A stretch of DNA of 64,000 bases from NCBI GenBank assembly GCA_029706075.1, contig JAINUG010000037.1:5150166-5214165 (forward strand). The letters are read 5' to 3'. How positions within the stretch are numbered: position 1 is the first letter of the stretch; each line of letters opens with the position of its first letter. A program made the position numbers and the translations under genes. The notes beneath the pieces were generated by a model. It was given only the letters and a program-made list of their open reading frames with translations, was not told where the DNA came from and ran no database searches. The stretch is from Aldrovandia affinis (Eukaryota > Chordata > Actinopteri > Notacanthiformes > Halosauridae). Positions 23,405 through 35,611 of this stretch are shown here, piece after piece.

Positions 23405-23829
23405 TTTTAGAGCAGGAAGTCCTGTCTGCTCCCAGTGAATGTATGGTCTTTTCTCATTTCCCTGAGAAATATGCAGGGCTCTTATTTAACTTTATTGAAC
23501 TTTAGTGGTGGGAGATATCTCCCAGGTACAGTAAGAGTATAAATTGAGTAGTACAGGCATTATGCTCAATTTTCTTAAGTCACAGTAAACCTTTTTGTGA
23601 CACATGAAATACGTGCCCTGCGCTTCAGGGATTTCCCTTCAGGGTACCTGCACACACGCTGTTGAGACTTCCTCTGCTTCCAACAGTTCTCAAGATTTCT
23701 AAGACATTTATAGCATTTTCAAGGACAATGGATATATTTCCTGATTCACAACTAATAAGAGTGTCAGAAAATAGGCCATCAAGCTATACATTTTGTTTTT
23801 ATTACATCATATTGCAACAGTTAATGGCC
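23405..23829. repeat. Unclassified dispersed repeat, copy A (rearranged)
   Basis: Two segments match the copies at 36.9 kb and 39.3 kb. 23405-23466 (AGAGCAGGAAGTCCTG then GAATGTATGG) has the orientation of copy B. 23658-23829 (GCTGTTGAGACTTCCTCTGC, ATAAGAGTGTCAGAAAATA, GGCCATCAAG, TATTGCAACA) has the orientation of copy C on the plus strand, which is the opposite. The 190 bp between them finds no match in the window. Copy A is therefore an inverted or rearranged version of the family. No coding capacity is visible, and no target-site duplication could be set. Confidence 0.7.
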
Positions 23830-23887
23830 CATAGAATAGAAAATGATTGTGATTGTGATTGTGTCTAGTCTAGCGAAGATGACCACA

Positions 23888-24000
23888 CATGACACTAGCT
23901 AGCTAGCTAACTAAAGAAAAGTTAGCCAGCTAACAAAGTGGTTAGGTAGCAAGATAGAAATTAACTAGCTATCATTAGCTAGACAATTGGTATTACTGTA
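23888..24000. other. GCTAGC/GTTAGC-rich stretch
   Basis: CTAGCTAGCTAGCTAACTAA and further TTAGCCAGCTAAC and TAGCTAGAC motifs cluster here. Such runs are frequent inside fish DNA transposons. Similar clusters lie at 21200-21390, 27245-27345, 37265-37480 and 39030-39110. Confidence 0.4.
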
Positions 24001-25097
24001 TGATCTCTGTCACAACTGCAAGCAAATTAGTTCAAGTAAAGTGTACAACATTTTATCCTTTACAAGAACTGTCCTGGTCGACAGACTAAATGAATCTAGG
24101 TAGCTGCAAACAATGTTTTTGAACTGCTAGTGCTCTGTGTAGGAGTGTGAATTTTAGTAGGAAGTAACAGGGTTGCCATAACAGTGGACTGCTGATTGCT
24201 GCCATTTTGGCTCTAAATAATGGCTTAACCAGAGGCTTTGGGTTTTGTTATGACTTCCAGTTTCCAGCATAGTTCTACTGAGGGTACCTTGCTAAAATAC
24301 AAGCTAACTTTGTTCCAAAAATATAATTTTTAATAAAAACTGAGACGCATGAAAACTGCTTTCTTGTCAAAGTAAAAGTCTGAGGTGTTACATGTACATG
24401 AAATGCCAACGATTTTCACTCGTCTTTTTGATAAAAAACTAGCGATCAGATTTGTACAAAATTGCAAGGATTAGTTTGAATAGTATTAGTCTTTTGGCAA
24501 AAAAAATCATCATACATTGGTGCTGGAACGGCGTAAGGAGGAGCCTGGTAATTTTCGGATATTGAATTTAAACGCTGTGCAACAATGATGTAAATGTGAA
24601 TGTGCAGTGTTTAATAGATATACGTATGTATGTATGTATATTGTTTTTCTATATACAGTATGCTTTTCACAGTATTCTGGGTCATGAAATAAAAATAAAA
24701 AACTTTTGTAGCTTAAACTAAACAGCACCTAAAAATGTAAGCATGATGACTTTCTGGAGGTGGGATGTACAGTGCTGACAGACTGAAAGGTAATTAAAGT
24801 ACCCTTAATGGCATATAGCATACTGTAGCCAAGCACCAATGCTCTCCCCTGCTCTAAACATTTTCTTCTGCACACTCTTAAAAAACACCTCTGCCCCTCC
24901 AGAACAATGATTCATTATGAGAAATGTGTTTGTGCCCTATCAGAACTGCCAAGCTGTGGTATCTGTGTAGTGTAGTATTTACCTGGCAAGTGGCCACATG
25001 CTCTGAAGAGGTAAACAAAGGGGCATTCTTCAGCAGTGCAGAGCACACAGGTTTGTCAAGTTTCTACCCTCACTACAAACACCACTCCTTTTCTCCG
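24001..25097. other. AT-rich sequence without recognised feature
   Basis: The only pattern is a short (TATG)n run near 24624-24640. No gene-like frame is seen. Confidence 0.4.
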
Positions 25098-25200
25098 AGC
25101 TGTCCGTCTTAAAGGCGCAGTGCCCATCGTGGGCCCTAGCTGTCCGTCTTAAAGGTGCAGGGCCCTAGCTGTCCGTCTTGCAGACTCTTAAAGGGGCACA
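25098..25200. repeat. Short tandem repeat, three irregular units
   Basis: AGCTGTCCGTCTT recurs at 25098-25110, 25138-25150 and 25167-25179. The first two copies are followed by AAAGGCGCAG or AAAGGTGCAG and a GGGCCCT joint, and the third by a variant ending TTAAAGGGGCAC. Unit spacing is 40 and then 29 bp, so the second and third units differ by an internal deletion. This is a small local duplication and not a CRISPR array, because the spacers are themselves repeats and too few. Confidence 0.8.
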
Positions 25201-28200
25201 GTCTGTTTTAGCCCTGAGCTTGTCTCACACACTGGAAAACGGCCTGGTGTGAAAAGTGTTCATTTGCTTGCTGTGTTCATGATCTCTGGATCTCTGTCAA
25301 AATATAGATAGAGGATGTATAAATGTTTACAATGTAAAGGCATAAGATGCACCTTGTGTGTAGATAGAGCTATGAAAATGTCATAGCCGTATTGAAGTCA
25401 TTCAGGCTGTATGAGCGATTTAACATTTTCAGTCTTGGCTCTATAATATCCAGGCTTTGGATGTGACTTTACTCCTGACTCTGTTCTCTGCCATTTACTT
25501 CTGCACTGGAATGAGTTAGAGAGACTTCATTAATATGAATTACTTAATTACAGCTTCAAACCTCCAAAACGAGTTGAATTGAGAGCAAGCAATGAATTCA
25601 GAAAATTCTCTGACAGCCAGAGAGTTACTTCCTGTGTCATCAACACATTTTTTGGATGGGGCGATTGTGCCTGCATGCATAAATTTCGAGAGCTCAGTCC
25701 ATGGTTATTTATTTTACTATAGAACACACGTACACTAAGTGCTCGTAACGATAACTGAATCCAAACAGCAAACAGCCTGACATTATCCAAATAGTAACAG
25801 AGCATGCCCCAGCCAAGTCCTGTCTCGTGTTCTCCGAGGAACAATGCTGAACGCAAGCGATTCTGGCAGGGCCCCAACCGGGTCTCGCCTGGGACTGTTC
25901 TTCTTTTGTTTTTCTTTTCCACAGAAAAAGTAAATGTCCCGAACACACAGTGTAATTGGGATGTGTTTGGGTTACATTTTTGGGCTCCTTGAGTAAAGAA
26001 TGTGTTTATTCTGGAGATCTTTAATCTGTTTTCAGATCACTTATTTAAGCAGTTCCGTATTGTAAATCATATGTATATATTTATATACAGGATGACAAAA
26101 ATGGTGGATTTGATTACATTCAGAGGGTTTGTGGTAAAGAAAAAGCCATTTCAGGACTCATTTACTGGGAGCTGCATGGAATTCTTAAATGGTCCTTTAC
26201 TGGAAATGCATTTTGCTCTTCGAAGTGGATCCTTCACTTTCTAGACAGTGAGGCCTGAGGCGTCTTGTCTGAACTGTAACTGTTTCCCCCTGGCTCTGTG
26301 CCCCTAACCATATCTGTGTGCAGGAGCAGATCCTGGTGGAGTTACCAGTGGATGGTACTTGTGCTTCTTCTTCCATTTCTGTGTTTGAAGTGTTGATGTT
26401 ACATAAGACACTGGGTCTCAGTGCACAGCACTCCCTCACTGACATGTGTTTACTGTTTTGTTGCTAGGCACTCCAGCGGTTCCAGTGTGCAAACGGCCCA
26501 GGAGTTTGACATGAGTCTTGCGCAGTGACATGCGTTGTGACTGTGCAACTTGTGCATTTATGCGAAGGGGAAGAGTTCCACGATAGGTGCGTTTTATACT
26601 TTCAGGTTTTAACATGGCGTATAAACGGTTTACTGCAGGACTGCCTACAATGCAAACATCATTACTGTCTAACTGGGTTGACATCAAGTCTGGCTTTGGC
26701 TGGCCATTATAGGTAGCTGTTGAAGATACTATTTAAGTTAATTAACCCTTAAGTGTTGCATGAAATTATATCTCAAATTTGGATTTGAAACAGTTTAGCA
26801 TGCCGAGAAAAGTAGTGTTTACTACTACGAGTTTAATCCAGCGAGTCATTTGTAATTTCATTTTAATTGGATAGTACTGCTGTCAATCAATGCAAGGACA
26901 CTGTGATTGGAGTCTCTGATCCGCCCCTTTTATACCTTCTTAAAGTTCATTATTTTCCAATACTGTGTTGACACAAAATATATTCAAATGGAAATAACAC
27001 ATGTTGCCATTTGAAATATCGGGTATATTAGGCTTTCAATTATAGCAGCATGAACAAGTGCTTGTTTTATCTTAGAAAAGACTGTGGTGCTTTTCTGTGA
27101 TTCTCATTAATAATCCGCGACACTCAATAATCCAGTGACTCTGAAGCAGAGACTGACAAGGAAGTAGTTGTGATTGAAACGTAGGGAAAATAAAGGGGAC
27201 CATAAAACTGATAATGTATTAGATGTTGGTGATAATTTCTATCCACCAGCTAGCTTGCTAACAAGATCTAACTTTGATGAGGTTAGCAAGCTCACTGTTA
27301 GCTATCCAGAATTAGGAAAACAAGCGAGCTAACTGACGAAGTGCATCTTTCCAAAACAAGAGCATCGAAAAACTATAAAGAAATGTATGGTTAGGCAACA
27401 AACCATCGCATAATGCATCAATTTATAGTATACTCATAAACAAGAGAAAAAACTAAAATGTAAAAAGCATTGCTCAGTTCATCCTGACAGTTAAGCCTAC
27501 AGCTAGAAATCAATGTATTTTCGTGTACGTCCGTTTTTTCCAGACCTGATGACAAAGTCCTGTATCCAAGTATGATGCCTCAAATAATGGATACCACACA
27601 ACTATAGTGAAATCTGCACACCCCTAGCACCTACTTTTGTTTATATGGCAGTAATTACAACATATTGTTAATTCACAAATTCCTCACTTCACAATATGCC
27701 TAACCTTCTTTCTTTATCTAAAATTCAATATGTGTATGAACAACATGATATGGACTAGTTAGACTTCACCAGGGCCACAGATAAGTAGCTTCCATAAGGT
27801 ATATGAGTGTAATATGGGTGACCTGCCTCCTACCCATAATTCCATGTCTCCCACCCTCCACCAGCAGCGCAAACTTCTCCCAAGCTCTGCTCGTTACATA
27901 ACACAATAAAGGTCTCATTCAGCTCCAAACCCTCTTGTTTATTCCAAGTACACTTTATACATGATTTATATAACAATGAAACTCAATAGCGGTTCAACAG
28001 CCATTGGAGTGAAGTGGGGTAAAGTCCAAACATTAACTCCACCTAAGTAGCATTTATCAAAACAGACTTTAAACCGGTGCACATAAAACTTGTTTGTGTG
28101 GGAATTCTTTTACAGTCAGGTTACTGATCAACTTTTTAAGATCCCAATGGCTGCTGCTCAGGCTTTCTTTGCAGAGGGATTATCCACAGTGTGGACTGGA

Positions 28201-28494
28201 TGGATAATGGATTAGATATGGGGCTTTGAACATTTCAAATATTGATAGGCCAGAAAATATCATGTTCAAATAACTACTCTGTACTGCAGCGCTGTTTACT
28301 CTTGGCCAGTCCAGTGTTTGCTGCAGGGCACTGCTGCCACAAGATGAATGAGTGAGTGAATGAAGCCTGGGGAACATATGAACAGCAAACCATACCTACA
28401 GTAACATCCACAGGGTCTGTGAATTTATGTTGCATTTAACAGCCTTTTTTGATTGCACATTGTTTTTCAGAAGAATTCTTTTTTATCCCTTACC
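25201..28494. other. Long stretch without recognised gene or clear mobile element
   Basis: The sequence is AT-rich. Candidate regulatory-looking blocks are at about 25530-25640 (TTAATATGAATTACTTAATT) and a GCTAGC/GTTAGC-rich patch lies at 27245-27345. Small overlapping frames around 25.5-26.7 kb occur on both strands and carry no recognisable domain. Confidence 0.4.
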
Positions 28495-28745
28495 AAAAGC
28501 TGAACCAATGTTTGAATGAAGTTGGGCTTGTTTTGGCAAGTAAAGCATTAGCCCTTTGAGGCACACAACAGTCCAAAGTCAAATCCTGGCAATGCCAGTA
28601 ACAGGCCAGCAGCTCCACAGGGTGGCGAATAGTTGGCCACAATGTCACCCAAGGTGGGAGGGTTTCAGTTAGCAGGGGGGGTTCACCCACCTCGTCATGC
28701 AAGAGCAACTCTCTTGATTGGGGGCCAAGTCTGTGCTTTCCCAAA
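28495..28745 (+). repeat. Old SINE-like relic (family shared with 47.2 and 51.9 kb)
   Basis: A degraded head with a B-box-like AGTCAAATCC lies near 28576-28585. The body, read on the complement, contains CCTTGGGTGACATTGTGGCC. That body block aligns with ACCTGGGTGACACTGTGGCC near 47545 and more weakly with GATGAGGCCAATTATGTCC near 52100. Three imperfect copies with a shared core point to an old tRNA-derived SINE family. The boundaries are approximate. Confidence 0.5.
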
Positions 28746-29911
28746 TGAATTGAGGATGTTGAGTTGATGGGATGGGCCTACAAATACAATTTGGAAATCT
28801 TTTTTTCCCCTAAAATGTGATGCTTCTCTCATGACATTAGGACAACAATTGTTTCAAAATTTAAGAATTGCCCTCTTTAGCCACAATTGTCGATGCCAAC
28901 ACAAAAGTGGCTTTGCATTGTACTGCATTTGTTTTGTGGCATTAGTTGCTTCTGTGAGATGTGGAGGCAGTGCAGGGACCCCTCTTGGAACAGCATTCAT
29001 AGCTGGAAGGCTTCTGCATAGTTAAGGGGTGCGTCATTTCTTCATTCATTAACACAGTGTGAACAACATGTACTATTTAAATCTAACCAAGGAAAATAGA
29101 GAAAGTGTGTCTGTTGTAGAGACAGAGAGGGACAGAAGTGACGAATAATGATCAACAGCAAGTGATCTCCTCTTAAACTGAAGAGTTGGATAGTTGGTAC
29201 AAATTGTTAAAGAATGAATGTCCACATGTATGTGTACTCACACTGATGACTGATGACATTGCTGTAAGTGGGCCCCAGTGAAACTTGAGAAACCTACAGA
29301 AAGTAAAATGGCTGGTAGGTGTTCCTAGCTTGTGTTTCGTATCCTGTTGTCATGAAATTGCATAAAAAACAATAAGATAGTCAAAACTCTTTCTGGTTAA
29401 TAGCAGATGAAAATACTTTGGGGCATGCTAAGTACTTAAGACAAACTTAAGTCTTAATTTTATGTCAATAAAATGAGCAATGCCTAAAAATAGACTCCTG
29501 GCTTTCAAAAGTCTCATAGCAGGTGGAAGGAAAGCTGCCACAACAGGACCAGCACTGTTCTTGGCAATCCAACCAATGAATTCCAGTTTATAAAGGGCAC
29601 TAATGAACTAATGTTAACACTGGCAACAATGCCCAGCTATTGTGGAGGAGCTCAGTGTTTGTGGAAGCATTTGTGGTCCACTACTGCAGCAATGCGATCC
29701 ATTATTTTGAGATTGGACACCCATATGATCAGTGTTAACTTTACTTGTGATAGATTTCTTACAACTTTTTGTCCCCCAATTTTTTTCATTTTTTGGAATG
29801 CAAAATTGTATTTGCAAATGTGTCATTGCTGGGAGAGCACAGAAAAGCATGCATGCAACCAGCTGCCACTTCTTTTCATTCTGCAGATCACCAGTTGAGC
29901 TACATATCTAC
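28746..29911. other. Sequence without recognised gene
   Basis: Nothing could be assigned on either strand. Confidence 0.4.
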
Positions 29912-30282
29912 AAGGGGTGTAACGGCACACGTATTCATACTGTACCGTTCAGTACAGGGCTTTGGGTTTGGTACGCGGTGTGAACCGAACAAATGCAATC
30001 TTGCTTTAACCACTAACGCATGTGCAGAACTTTTTTTGTGTTTTTTGTTGTTGTTTGCAGCAGTATTCACGGACATTTTTTTAATTTAAGAAAGAAACAT
30101 GTGCCTTACTTTGTTAATTAAATTATGGCCATTTAGCCACTGTTTACAAAGTTCATAATAAATGAAAAGCAATTTTATGTCTTGCATTTCTTTTTCCCCG
30201 CTGTACAAAAAACGTACCGAACCGTGACTTCAAAACCGTGGTACATACCGAACTGTGATTTTTGTGTACCGTTACACCTCTA
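29912..30282. mobile_element. hAT-type MITE
   Basis: The ends are inverted repeats: AAGGGGTGTAACGGCACAC on the left, and GTGTACCGTTACACCTCTA on the right, whose complement starts TAGAGGTGTAACGG. The flanks ATATCTAC (29904-29911) and ATATCTCC (30283-30290) match at 7 of 8 positions, as expected for the 8-bp duplication of hAT elements. Subterminal motifs built on GTACCG (GTACCGTTCAGTAC and CGTACCGAACCGTG) occur near both ends and may have been transposase-binding sites. The 371-bp interior has no transposase frame. Confidence 0.85.
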
Positions 30283-32427
30283 ATATCTCCCTAAGCAGCT
30301 AGCCCAGGCAAATTCCAGGCATTCAACTGACGGAGGAGCTAGTGAGTACCCTGTGAATTTAAAACCACTCTCCATGGCTAATGTTATTGAAAATGAATTG
30401 CCCTGCCAGCCATAGTTTTTATTCTGCACCAATGCACAGAGAACAAGTGGCGTAACTTTATACAGCATCCAGCAATCCCTGTAATGGTTGAATAGGTAAA
30501 TGTAATGTTATTTAACATGGCCAATTATCTTGAAACCTACAATCAGTGACATACAAGTCATATTTATATGCGTCATATATTCCATTTCTCTTCACTCTGC
30601 ACCTGCTTAAGATCAGACATGACTAGGTGTTAATTTGGTAATGGGAATATACTGGTAATGCATCACCTTAATTAAATGAAAATCAGGAATTGGGCCATTC
30701 GGGTGAATGTTGACTATCAGCAAAAACTATGAGAAACGTGTTGAAACTACTTGTGTCTATTTAAAGGGTGCTGAAGCCAATGAGAAGATATCCAAGAATA
30801 AAGAAGAAAAGGCAAGCACTCACTTGTAGATATCATTGGAGTGTTTAAATGTAACAGCCCACCACACAAACCTTTCGGCTCTCGCCTTCGTCAGCACGTC
30901 AACAGAAAAACTATCTTCCTGAATTGCAGGAAGATGGTCAGTGTTGTAAATGTAAGAACTTTTTAAAAAATTGTTTGTGGTTCTGAGCAGCAAACTTCAG
31001 TCTGTAGGCAGTTTAGGAAAAGGTTCTGCGAGTTGTCTGCACTTTTATTCTTCCCCGACCCAGCTGTGGGAGTGAGGGCTGGCCCTGGCTATTAACTGTA
31101 AAAACTCAGCCTGTCTTTCCCAGCCCAGGCAGATGACAGATAAGAAGAGGAAGTCCAGAAGCTTGGAGATGCTATCGTCAGCCCACAGCTGTCCTTGAAA
31201 CAGGAAGTCGGTTTTGCTCGAGAAAGGCAGAGGCGGCGTGTCGGCGGGGGGTTTGGAGGAGGGGGGATAGACGCGAGCAACCAAACATCTTTTAAAACAA
31301 AACTGGCCAGCAGCCTATAGCTAGGCCCATGATGCCCCCTTCCCCCTGACTGACCAAATGCATACTGACCCGTTCCCCCTCAGGGCCTGGGCCACAGCAA
31401 CAGTATTCACAGCTCAGAGAGATTGTTTTTATCAACCGCAAGGGAAAATATGATAAACCATTAGGGGAACTTGGCTCTCTTTTGATAAAATTACAGTAAC
31501 TGACACATCCCCTCTCTTTCTTATGCTATGGGCGTGCTGACTTTCTCAAGTGAAGAAGAGAAAAAAAACACACACTTTCATAGGTGGTGCTTCTGCATGC
31601 AAACCCACCTAGGCCTCTTCGTCATCCTGCAAGTCTCCCTCTGGTCTACCTCAGATTTCAACCTCTCGCCCGGGTGTGTAAAACAATGCACGTCCATGTG
31701 CGTGACTCTCTCATCCACCACCACTTCCATGGAGCTAAAGGGTTTAATTTGTCATACGCTTTCAAACACTTCAACAAAGCAGAGGTCATGGAACGGAGAC
31801 AAACCCTTCAGACAACAAGCCTCTCATGAGCTCACTCTAATCTGCGCGTTCAGCTGCAGAAATCCTTTAATTGGTCAGTGGTATTCACTCAAGCCATCTT
31901 ATCCTCTCCCTCTATGGTGCGGATCTGGTCCTTAACCATGGCATCAATGGGAAGGAGAAAAGAATGCCAAGAGATGAGAAAAACAAAGGTGGCAAAAAAC
32001 AAATGCATAACAATAGGTAATCTTTTCAGTGAATAGTGTTATAACTCAGAACTCGTGCAATGGGCAACCACAGACTTTGTGGCAAAATGACTTCTCAATC
32101 CTGTTTTTCTTTACACATTCCAGTACAAAAAGAACAAATTGTGAAATAATTGTATAATAATGAATATACACACATGCACACACACACTTTAAATCTGATT
32201 GCATATTCAAAATAATTTAAGAAACCACAGAATATCTAGGGTCTATGCTTGAACATACACTCAAAGTTAAGAACAAAGCACATATTGCAGTCTGATTTCA
32301 ACTTCAGTCCAAGCTGAAACTGAATTATTTGTTTTCAAGCACTGCTAGTCAGCCCTATGAAAATGGTACATTCAGAACTGATAGAGTAGCTAGGAAAGAT
32401 AAATGACTGAGAATTTAGAGAGCTTGG
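30283..32427. other. Sequence without recognised gene; possible repeat at 30.74-30.94 kb
   Basis: About 30760-30905 contains AGGCAAGCACTCACTTGTAG and CCTTTCGGCTCTCGCCTTCG, wording I associate with a widespread fish and amphibian interspersed repeat, although I cannot name the family. A GC-richer block at 31030-31290 has frames on one strand only by composition. No exon is recognised. Confidence 0.4.
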
Positions 32428-32463
32428 GATGATGATGATAATGATGATGATGATGATGATGAT
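32428..32463. repeat. (GAT)n microsatellite
   Basis: GAT units with one AAT interruption form a 36-bp trinucleotide tract. On the complement it reads as a poly-Ile run. Confidence 0.95.
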
Positions 32464-32786
32464 TTTGCTGACTCTGTTTCTGTTTCCTGGATGCTGTTCA
32501 TGTTTATGAGGGGGAAAATCTGATTCAGGAAAATCACAATGGGCTGGAACATGTCCCTTGTGCAGTGTTTTTTTGCTTTTGTTTGGTTCACTCATCTCCT
32601 AACACATTTAATCAGTGTAACTGGTTTCAATGTTACCCTTGGCTTGCATTGCAATGTCTTATTTTGGTATATTTATTGTGTAACTTCATTGTAAAAAAAT
32701 AAAATAAAAAAACTTGAAAAGCCACATAAACTGAGACCCTTCTTTGTCACTGTGGCAGGCCTCTGGTAGCCCACAAAGTAAACACA

Positions 32787-32789
<3 letters not shown>
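32464..32789. other. AT-rich sequence without recognised feature
   Basis: Nothing is recognised apart from an A-rich patch near 32693-32712. Confidence 0.4.

Positions 32790-32822
<33 letters not shown>
32790..32822. repeat. (TA)n microsatellite
   Basis: This is an uninterrupted TA tract of about 16 units. Confidence 0.95.
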
Positions 32823-32824
<2 letters not shown>

Positions 32825-35588
32825 TTTTTTACTGTCGATGAATGAAAAGAACTGTGTATTTTTCTCCTTCTCTTGACTCTTACTGCTTGTGATTGATGGG
32901 CTCTGGTTGTGTTTCCTTGTCTAACCCTCTCACGGCCCTCCAGCGAGCTCTTGGCCAACGCTCAGGAGAGCAGAGCTGCAAGGCACCGAAGCTTAACAAC
33001 ACTGCCTTTAAATCCCATAAATTCCTGCTTTCACATTTTTCTTTTTCTCTCAGAAAGGAGCAGTTTCTTAGTTATAAATGGCTCTGAAGCTTGTGAAATT
33101 TAATACAAGTGTAGTGTGAAATCCTACCATCACCTCTCATCAGCATCACTGGTTATTAGATCAAGATGGTGTGTGTGAGGCTGGAGGTGCAGGTGTGCAG
33201 AGTTGGCTGGGTCAATGATGGGCAGGAAGCCTTTATCAGTAATGAACATGCCTGCAAGTGGTGAGTAGTTTGAGGAACGTCCATAGAAGCTTCAGACAAC
33301 AAGCAGTTGTAACACTCTTTTGGGTGAACTATTTCTTTAGAACCCTGTGGGTAAACATTGGAGGACCCAGTCCGTGTAAATGTTTGCCGTTTCCTAATCT
33401 GATGACTAGTGTTTTTCTCTAGCGGTTTATAAGAGACGTCATTGATACCTTCCCCCTCCAGTTCCACGCTCAGTCTGCAGAGTGAAATCACACTTTTAGT
33501 TTTCCCTTGTAGATGTGTTTGTAAATGTGTTGTCATACACCACTCTTAGTGTCATGCCAGACCCACGCGTAATGATTATCAGTGTGGATCAGAAGCTATC
33601 CGTGTGATGTACCGAGTGAAAAACTGGAAGGATCGGTCTCAGCAAAGTTTAATTGCTGACTTTGACGCTATTGGCCAGTTCATTTTTTGCACACCATTTC
33701 AAAGGCTTAAGTTTAAGTCAGGACATTTTGTACTTCTAACCCACTGGAGTCAAGAGATTTGAATGGCAGTGCAGCAACACAATTAATACTTCCTTTTCTT
33801 TACAAATTGCCAAGAAAGATTTAAAAAAGCAACAGATGTTTGTGCACAGGGTGAAGGAGTATGCAAAGCTTTCAGTGGTAGTCAAAAATACATTCTCAGA
33901 ATAACTGAGTAATTGGAGATTACATATTCCCTGGTATAATGTGAAACCACTTTTTATTGATTTACAACTCAAGTACATTTGTAAAATATTTAGTTCAGGG
34001 CAAGACATTGCATGTATTTATGCATTATTGTAGAATCACATTTTTTGCAGTGACTAATGATTGACTTTGTTTATTTCATGGATTGACTGGAACAGTTTGT
34101 TAGGTCATCAGATTAAATAGGCTACATTAGTGGGTGATAAATAAAACTGTGATCAAATGCATGTATGCGTTCATGCATGCATGTACTGTATGCATCAGCA
34201 TGTGCTTTTGATTGCATTTGTGTGTGTGTTTATTAAATAGGCTATGTTACTGCAGGATAACTCACATCTTTTATTTAAAGTAAGTGTAGATGTATGAGAT
34301 AAAATTCTTTAATGAGGAATGGCACCTCAAGGGTTTTAATAAAAACTGAAAGCAGTGCTGGGGGAAATACCGCTTACCTCAAAAAATGCATCATTTGTGC
34401 CAAAGAAAGCTACCATAATTGGCCAGGGCCTTCAGAATCCCAGGCTGAATTCAGAGGTGCTCATTTCACTGAAGTGCATCATCAATGACACAAAGTTTGA
34501 TAGAGTCACAGGATGCAAACAAGCGAACGTCTAAAGACCGCCACTTTTTTTCCACTCGGATAATTAGATAAATTAGGGCAGGCAAACGGTAAAGCGCCAC
34601 ATTTTTGGATGAAAGCAGCTAATGTCCTTTCCAAAGTAAAGAAACTCTAGCCTCCCTTCCTAGCCACTAGCAGAGAACAGCTATCCTGACGTGCAGCGAG
34701 GCAAGCTCTTGAGTCCTCACAGCTAATGAGCAGCACAGAGAGGGCTGGAGTCATGAAACAACAGACTCAAACCTTGTAATTATGCTCATTTTTCCACCCA
34801 CTTTTATTCTGTCATATGAGATGAATGAGATTTTTTTTTTTTTTTCCAATGGTCATTTTAGAAAAGTAAATGCTTAGTTTGCAGTGGTTGGAAATGGACT
34901 TTCCCACGGTATAGCTATATAACTTTTTCTCTTTCCCTTCTCATGTTTTTGGTCTGGCCCACTTGGTCTCTGTTCCATTCTTGTTTTGCATTTCAAATTT
35001 CGCTGACTTTGCAAAAAAAAAAAGCTGTCTTTCATGGCATTTCATTTGACTGTATTTGTATTCATTTGAAGTAGCTAGCCTTGCTGTACTGGAAAAGACA
35101 GTGAAGGAGCATTTTTGACTGATATGGCTTCATGCTATGTGGACTGAATAAAACTGAGCATGATAATATATTATATATTATTACCAAATATTTGTTTGGT
35201 TTTGTCAATCCCAGTGTACTTTGACTTCAAAGGGTACTAGTAGTCACTAAAATACAATACCATCATCCACACAGTGCATAATGTAGTATGTCCATACAGG
35301 TAACAATTATGGGCCAGGTCTGTAATGTAGATCATGAAAATTAAAAAAAAACCCACTTGTTTATAGATGTGTTTCCTTCCTTTGCGAAATATTGCATCAG
35401 AATCGCCTATCATGTTTCACCAGTCACATGTTTCTAATTGTATGTGTTGTTCTCGAGTTGGCTTTGGGAGGCAAAACAGCTGTACACATTAAGAGTTAAT
35501 ACCAGAAGGTCCACTCAATGACTCAAAAAGCCACAAACATATCCCTGAAGCATGACTTTAAATTCTTATCTGCAGTGTTGGCCTGATG
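32823..35588. other. Long stretch without recognised gene; candidate conserved non-coding block
   Basis: At 34112-34140 and 34232-34260 an imperfect direct repeat (ATTAAATAGGCTA with a shared GATAA end) suggests a local duplication. A non-repetitive block at about 34540-34820 is free of homopolymers until the T-run at 34831-34845 and could be regulatory. No coding frame stands out. Confidence 0.4.
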
Positions 35589-35611
35589 TTTTTTTTTTTT
35601 TTTTTTTTTTT
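35589..35611. repeat. Poly-T tract
   Basis: This is an uninterrupted run of about 23 T on the plus strand. No retroposon body could be attached to it. Confidence 0.9.

Noticed and set aside
25098-25200. CRISPR-like direct repeats
   Set aside because: There are three units with unequal spacing, the intervening sequence is itself repeated, and the genome is that of a fish.
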